Shown here one piece after another: positions 58,392 to 64,000 of a stretch of DNA of 64,000 nucleotides. The position numbers were made by a program, and so were the translations under genes. The stretch is from Perkinsus olseni. Lineage: Eukaryota > Perkinsozoa > Perkinsida > Perkinsidae. The notes beneath the pieces are model-generated. The model searched no databases. It was not told where the DNA came from and saw nothing but the letters and a program-made list of their open reading frames with translations. The stretch's first letter is position 1. Every line of letters starts with the position of its first letter. The stretch is taken from assembly GCA_013115135.1 (NCBI GenBank), contig JABANP010000213.1:1-64000 (forward strand), read 5' to 3'.

Positions 58392-60491
58392 TTACGCAAG
58401 GAAATTACCATGCTCGATCTCGGGGATGCCCTTGCACTCGAACTCGTTAGGAACAACGGTTTCGAGATACTCGTAGAGCGACTCGTAATTACAAAGGGAT
58501 CTGATGAGAAGTTTATGTCAAACCACTCGAAGGAAAGAGGCTCTGATGCACATCCACCGACGCCACAATACAGCCTCAACGCAGGGGATAACTTACTTGC
58601 CACGGCATTCTTCGATGGCTTCAACAGAGGCCACTCTGCCGTTATAGATAAAACGGGCCTGATTGTCGGAGTAGAGTTCCATCACCATGGTGGTGGTGAA
58701 AGGAGGCCAGGTCTTCGCACAAACATTACCAGAATCCATCCCTGACAAGAGCGAAGGTGGGAAGATCACATCAGCCATTTTCATGCTACATGTCAACTGG
58801 AGAGTATCAGCGAGAGAGTTAGCCGGACCAGTGTCGTGACCGAGATACACCGAGAGACGTCTTTCGGGGATACTCAAATCATCGAGTACATCCTAAGAAC
58901 ATGTGCACAATGCAACAGCAGCAGAGGCGAAGAGATGTGAACACTGCTCACTGAGCAGACGAAGCTGCTGTCTCTCTAACGCACCCGGATGAGAGGTCCA
59001 TAAGCAAGCTTGCGTATCTCTTCAGAAGTACCATACACATTGTTCATCCAGAACCTAATCACGATGAGCTCGGATCTTTCAGACGTCCGCCGTCGCCGCA
59101 GGACTTACAGGCCCTCTTCCTCGACGCGTTTGAACAGGGGACCGTACGTGCCAAGCCCCAGAGGCACATTCTTGGGCTCGCTGGGAACCGTTGAGCAAAC
59201 GTGAGAGGAGAGGCAATCCTAAGATTCATTCAATCCACTGAGGTCACCACAATAGACGGAAGTAATGTTCCATCCCCCTCAACGACTTACAAAAAGTGAA
59301 GCGAAGATGTTAACCATATCGCTCGGGTCGTTGGTGTTGAAATCGTCCGGGCGACCAGTGACAATTCCAAGGAATTGTCGCTCGAAACTGGATTGCTCTA
59401 CACGCTCCTTAGCTTCTGGGGTCTCGTAGAAGTCATTGAGGGCATCGTTGAGGCGAGGGCACACCTGAGAAGTGACCAAGTCGGACCAAAACAGCTAGAT
59501 GAAAACAAGCTCTGTATCTTGAGCAAGGACCGAATAAAGACTCTTACAAACACTTACCGTGGCACTAGGTGTCATGGTATCCCTTCGGCTGTCGGGGATA
59601 ATGATCCTCAGGTTCTTCGCATCCTCTGAAAAAACTTCCGACGGTAAAAACGACCTACATATATCCAGAGGACCTTACCATTGACGATATCCGGGAACAT
59701 CCCCATGGCGAAGGCTTCAGCGCTTTGGTATACTCGAGGGACATCAGTCGAGCGGAACATGACCTCGGGCTCGCTTGGGATCTGATAGAAGGACAGACGC
59801 AATACGAGGAAGGCCCCCCGGGGGAAGCAGACGAGGAGGAAGACACAGTTATAGCAGACGTACATCATCCAAACCCAAAGCTGCTTTGTAGGCCGCGCCA
59901 AGCTGCTTTCCATTGTCTATATGCATTTGGACTCCAGAGTCGACTAGTTGGCCTGAGGTAGACATAAATCAGAATTGACTTCACCGTATGCACACTGTAA
60001 CGAAGATAGCTCACCTAAGACGCAGCTGCCTCCTTTCAACGCGCCCTCCTTGCCACGAACTCGAGTAAAGCCGGGTGATCGACCTCCGGAAGGGCTGTTG
60101 GTGAAACCATAGAAGGTCTGAGTCGGGCAAGTGTATCTGAACAAAACCAATGAGTAGTTGGCAGCGAGAAGCTTGCCACATAAGCGTTCACGCTTCGTAT
60201 CAGACGTTACCTTGTCTCATCTCCAACCCAGCAGGTCATGTCATTGACGGGCATTCGACCGCCGTGACGCGCAAATACAAGAACTCTTTCCTAAGGATAA
60301 GAAAAGTAAGAAGCAAACGGATAATCCACAGTGGGCAGCCTTACCAGTTGAGCTCCAGAATCGTCTTCTCGTGGAGGGGCGTCATCCCACTTCATTTCGG
60401 GGTGACAGTAGTAAGTAGGATCTTCTTCGGGGAAGCGATAAGCTTCGGTAGCAGATAATGCTCCGAGCAAACTCAGTACTGCTGCCCTCAT
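58392..60491 (-). CDS. Histidine acid phosphatase, copy A
   Basis: Histidine acid phosphatases cleave phosphomonoesters at low pH through a phosphohistidine intermediate and are usually secreted or lysosomal. The ATG at 60491 opens a signal peptide (MRAAVLSLLGALSATEAYRF). Exon 1 ends in phase 0, and exon 2 has the catalytic motif in VFARHGGRMPVND (RHGxRxP). Later exons carry GFTNSPSGGRSPGFTRVRG, DSGVQMHIDNGKQLGAAYKA, the conserved FRSTDVPRVYQSAEAFAMGM, then VCPRLNDALNDFYETPEAKE, FWMNNVYGTSEEIRKLAYGP, and the second catalytic motif in SVYLGHDTGPANSLADTLQL (the HD pair). The last exon (YESLYEYLETVVPNEFECKG) ends EHGNFLA with a stop at 58392-58394, after splicing out an intron that holds a misleading open frame. 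About nine to ten exons with short introns. No frame break seen. Confidence 0.92.
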
Positions 60492-61379
60492 AAGGAATGA
60501 AATGGGATAAACGACTACGAAACTTGAAGATGTATTCCTACCAAAGTACAGGAGCAGAGATCACATGGATGAACCACTTCCACTTATGAAAGACCAGGTA
60601 AAGTGGCTACAAACGCCAGTGGCTAAGCTTAGCTGGTATCTAGACCCAATATCTAAGATACAGAAAAATGACAGAGCCAGGATTTGAACCTGGGCCGAAT
60701 TACCCACCACCGGGAAAATTCCACCCAAAGCATTACGGTGGTGAGCTCTCCACGATCATCGAGTACAAGGTTCTCCTGTGGCTGGTGAGACACAGGCTTA
60801 CTCATTCCGATACAGAGACAGGTTTCGAGAGCAACACGAGTGACGGGGTCGCGTCTGACAGGCCGACTGATCAACGGCGGAAGCAGTCGCTATCGTACGA
60901 CATTAACCCATATGCATTGTAAGAGGTCGGTCTACATCAAACCCATTCGATATCTATCAGCAGATTGCCCAATATTCTCGCAGACCTATCGACTATGATG
61001 ATACGCTGGATCTCGCTGGTCCGAACCGAAACTTATGGAGAACCGGGACTATCAGGCTTCGAGGATGCTTCAGAATTCACGCAGGCATTGCACGGAAACA
61101 GATCATACGGAGAGATTCTTCCAAGAGAGTGCATAAACGCCCCATTCATTTACACCCGAAGAGCTTCACCGAACTCAAGATCCAACTCAAATTTCACAGC
61201 AGTCCTGTGAGAAAGCAAGACATAAAGTAGAAGGTAGACTGGCGTCTTACCGGCAAGAGTCTTAGCCGCGAGATTCGTATGTACACATGGTCAGCCAGAA
61301 TGACTTTCTATAGGAACAGAATATATTTGCAACATGCCCCCGAAATTCGCGGGAAACGGTCCTCAACATAACATGAGGT
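60492..61379. other. Intergenic region between phosphatase copies
   Basis: The upstream region of copy A and the 3' side of copy B. It holds the tRNA-like element (listed separately) and the junction of the two repeat units near 61160. A short plus-strand frame (60965-61210) has no recognised product. Confidence 0.5.
60670..60748 (-). other. tRNA-like element with B box and T-run terminator (unit A)
   Basis: On the minus strand the element ends with a perfect T arm (CCAGG TTCAAAT CCTGG) containing a pol III B box, a CTCTGTC acceptor-like strand, and TTTTT directly after. Upstream of the T arm lies a long hairpin (CACCACCG pairing with CGGTGGTG around 23 bases). No matching 5' acceptor strand or normal D arm was found, so it is not a standard tRNA gene. 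It could be a tRNA-derived element, a decayed tRNA or another small pol III RNA. Confidence 0.5.
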
Positions 61380-63450
61380 TTACGCACGGAAGTTACCATG
61401 CTCGATTTCGGGGATGCCCTTGCACTCGAACTCGTTAGGAACAACGGTTTCGAGATACTCATAGAGCGACTCGTAATTACAAAGGGATCTGATGAGAAGT
61501 TTATGTCAAACCACTCGAAGGAAAGAGGCTCTGATGCACATCCACCGACGCCACAATACAGCCTCAACGCAGGGGATAACTTACTTGCCACGGCATTCTT
61601 CGATGGCTTCAACAGAGGCCACTCTGCCGTTATAGATAAAACGGGCCTGATTGTCGGAGTAGAGTTCCATCACCATGGTAGTAGCAAATGGAGGCCAGGT
61701 CTTCGCACAAACATTACCAGAATCCATCCCTGACAAGCGCGAAGGTGGAAGGATCACATCAGCCATTTTCAAGCTCCTACATGTCAACTGGAGAGTATCA
61801 GCAAGAGAGTTAGCCGGACCAGTGTCGTGACCGAGATACACCGAGAGACGTCTTTCGGGGATACTCAAATCCTCAAGCACATCCTGAGGGGGTTCCAAAA
61901 ATTAGATGAATGGAGATTTTCTCGTAGAATGAGCCAGATGTAACCTCGCTGTCACGGCACGATCCCATGCCTACCCCGATCAGAGGCCCGTACGCGAACT
62001 TCCGCAATTCTTCGCTAAGGCCATAACGGTTGTTCATCCAAAACCTGATGATAACATGAGGGAGGAATGCCAATATTCGAGATTTTGCAATCCGGCTTAC
62101 AGGGCATCCTCCTCGACACGTTTGAACAAAGGACTCGATGTGCCAAGTCCGAGCGGTACATTCTTCGGTTCGCTAGGTACGGTCGGACAGACGTGAGCGG
62201 TCATGCAGTCCTGATATCCAAAAAATGCGTGGAAGTCGGAGCAAGATCCTGCCACCAACGAGAAAAACTCACATAAAGAGAGGCGTAGATGTTGACCATA
62301 TCTTTCGGGTCGCTAGTACTGAAATCCTTGGAACGACCAGTCACGAATCCAATGAAGGCTCGCTCGAAGTTCGCTCGCTCTACACGCTCCTTGGCTTCCG
62401 GGGACTCGTAGAATTCTTCGAGAGCCTTATTGAGGCGAGGGCAAACCTGAGAAGTAACGGTTTCTGAGCATGAAGCTAACAACAATCACGCTTCTGCGGA
62501 AGCCTACCGTAGCGCTAGGCGTCATCGTATCTCTTTGGCTGTCAGGGATGATGATCCTCAGATTCGACGGATTCTCTGAGGAAACTCCGAAAAGATCGAA
62601 CGGTATAAACGACTTGCGTATATCCAGAGGACCTTACCATTGACGATCTCCGGGAACATCCCCATGGCGAAGGCTTCAGCGCTTTGGTATACTCGAGGGA
62701 CATCAGTCGAGCGGAACATGACCTCGGGCTCGCTTGGGATCTGATAGAAGGACAGACGCAATACGAGGAAGGCCCCCCGGGGGAAGCAGACGAGGAGGAA
62801 GACACAGTTATAGCAGACGTACATCATCCAAACCCAAAGCTGCTTTGTAGGCCGCGCCAAGCTGCTTTCCATTGTCTATATGCATTTGGACTCCAGAGTC
62901 GACTAGTTGGCCTGAGGTAGACATAAATCAGAATTGACTTCACCGTATGCATACTGTAACGAAGATAGCTCACCTAAGACGCAGCTGCCTCCTTTCAACG
63001 CGCCCTCCTTGCCACGAACTCGAGTAAAGCCGGGTGATCGACCTCCGGAAGGACTGTTGGTGAAACCATAGAAGGTCTGAGTCGGACAAGTGTATCTGAA
63101 CAGGACCAATGAGTAGTTGGCAGCGAGAAGCTTGCCACATAAGCGTTCACGCTTCGTATCCGACGTTACCTTGTCTCATCTCCAACCCAGCAGGTCATGT
63201 CATTGACGGGCATTCGACCGCCGTGACGCGCAAATACAAGAACTCTTTCCTAAGGATAAGAAAAGTGAGAAGCAAACGGATAATCCACAGTGGGCAGCCT
63301 TACCAGTTGAGCTCCAGAATTGTCTTCTCGTGGAGGGGCGTCGTCCCACTTCATTTCGGGGTGACAGTAGTAAGTAGGATCTTCTTCGGGGAAGCGATAA
63401 GCTTCGATAGCAGATAATGCTCCGAGCAAACTCAGTACTGCTGCCCTCAT
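61380..63450 (-). CDS. Histidine acid phosphatase, copy B
   Basis: Same gene structure as copy A, with the ATG at 63450 and signal peptide MRAAVLSLLGALSAIEAYRF. Exon 1 is 63304-63450 (49 codons). The catalytic RHGGRMP exon, the RSTDVPR exon and the GHDTGPANSL exon are all present, and the stop lies at 61380-61382 after EHGNFRA. The middle exons differ clearly from copy A (VCPRLNKALEEFYESPEAKE; SKDFSTSDPKDMVNIYASLY; FWMNNRYGLSEELRKFAYGP), while the first four and last two exons are almost identical to it. Both catalytic histidine motifs are kept, so both copies are probably active. The middle part forms the cap region in this fold, so substrate preference may differ between copies; that is inference. 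Confidence 0.92.
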
Positions 63451-63630
63451 AAGGAATGAAATGGGATAAACGACTACGAAACTTGAAGATGTATTCCTAC
63501 CAAAGTACAGGAGCTGAGATCACATGGATGAACCACTTCCACTTATGAAAGACCAGGAACAGCGGCTACTAACGTCACTATGGCTAAGCTTAGCTGGTAT
63601 CTAGCCCCAATATCTAAGATACAGAAAAAT

Positions 63631-63709
63631 GACAGAGCCAGGATTTGAACCTGGGCCGAATTACCCACCACCGGGAAAATTCCACCCAAAGCATTACGGT
63701 GGTGAGCTC
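63631..63709 (-). other. tRNA-like element with B box and T-run terminator (unit B)
   Basis: Second copy of the element at 60670-60748, identical across the T arm, hairpin and T-run as far as I can see. It lies about 180 bases upstream of the copy B start codon. Confidence 0.5.
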
Positions 63710-64000
63710 TCCACGATCATCGAGTACAAGGTTCTCCTGTGGCTGGTGAGGCACAGGCTTACTCATTCCGATACAGAGACAGGTTTCGAGAGCAACACGA
63801 GTGACGGGGTCGCGTCTGACAGGCCGACTGATCAACGGCGGAAGCAGTCGCTATCGTACGACATTAACCCATATGCATTGTAAGAGGTCGGTCTACATCA
63901 AACCCATTCGATATCTATCAGCAGATTGCCCAATATTCTCGCAGACCCATCGACTATGATGATACGCTGGACCTCGCTGGTCCGAACCGAAACTTATGGA

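Larger units (their letters stand above)
58198..61160. repeat. Tandem gene-bearing repeat, unit A
   Basis: About 2.96 kb that recurs from about 61167 to the window end. It spans the whole phosphatase gene and its upstream region with a tRNA-like element. The offset between copies changes from about 2988 to 2960 along the unit because of small indels, and similarity is uneven: near identity at both gene ends, strong divergence in the middle. Confidence 0.9.
61167..64000. repeat. Tandem gene-bearing repeat, unit B (cut by window end)
   Basis: Second copy of the 2.96-kb unit. The last bases of the window match 61001-61040, inside the upstream part of unit A, so the unit is nearly but not fully contained. 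A third gene copy may lie beyond the window. Confidence 0.9.

Noticed and set aside
58163..58624. Minus-strand open frame through the end of phosphatase copy A
   Set aside because: It reads through the last intron in a different frame; the spliced frame gives conserved family sequence and a shared stop in both copies.
58359..58745. Plus-strand open frame of 128 codons, repeated near 61398-61733
   Set aside because: It is antisense to the last exons of the phosphatase genes, which carry the HD catalytic motif on the minus strand.
59608..59913. Membrane-like minus-strand frame, repeated near 62558-62872
   Set aside because: Its hydrophobic start is an intron of the phosphatase gene read as coding; only the RSTDVPR part is real exon.
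1..64000. CRISPR arrays, bacterial operons or a prophage
   Set aside because: No regular spacer arrays, Shine-Dalgarno-led gene chains or phage genes; spliceosomal introns show the DNA is eukaryotic.
1..64000. Spliced-leader RNA or rRNA genes that would identify the organism
   Set aside because: I looked for the dinoflagellate/perkinsid leader core and rRNA landmarks by eye and saw none.

Overview
The window is nuclear DNA from a eukaryote. Almost every recognisable gene is cut by many short GT-AG introns, mostly about 50-60 nt, a nuclear-type tRNA gene ends in a T-run, and there are secretory, GPI-anchor-like and mitochondrial targeting signals. Gene density is high, base composition is balanced, and paralogues sit in tandem. 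This suits a protist, and my best guess is an alveolate of the Perkinsus type. That guess is inference from gene style only; no rRNA or spliced-leader sequence was seen to prove it.

Layout. 0.5-4.4 kb (+): the 3' end of an unknown membrane protein gene, then a mitochondrially targeted helical-repeat protein, a tRNA-Arg(UCG) gene and a second helical-repeat gene. 5.1-15.2 kb (-): three tandem inward-rectifier potassium channel genes (Kir1-3). 16.3-24.3 kb (+): NAA25, the auxiliary subunit of the NatB N-terminal acetyltransferase, and a CMTR2-type mRNA cap 2'-O-methyltransferase carrying a long Gly/Trp-rich N-terminal extension. 24.5-47.8 kb (+): three tandem paralogues (CC1-CC3) of a very long secreted coiled-coil protein I cannot assign to a known family. 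Between CC1 and CC2 lie a GPI-anchored mucin-like gene (+), an unassigned ORF (-) and a small secreted protein gene (-). 48.0-51.5 kb: an amino-acid transporter (-) head to head with an ER-type DnaJ/Hsp40 (+). 52.1-57.8 kb (+): two coiled-coil genes. 58.4-64.0 kb (-): two tandem histidine acid phosphatase genes in about 3-kb repeat units, the second unit running off the window.

Functional threads. NAA25 and CMTR2 are housekeeping genes (co-translational protein acetylation, mRNA capping). The Kir, transporter, mucin, phosphatase and coiled-coil families are surface or secreted products that have expanded by tandem duplication. A GC-rich element (core GGGCGCGCGCTTTT) lies upstream of CC1 and CC2 and, inverted, between the transporter and DnaJ genes; a weaker form precedes CC3. 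It may be a shared promoter element.

Gene models were spliced by eye. Internal motifs are firm, but many exon edges and several start or stop positions are approximate, and coordinates for multi-exon genes span introns.
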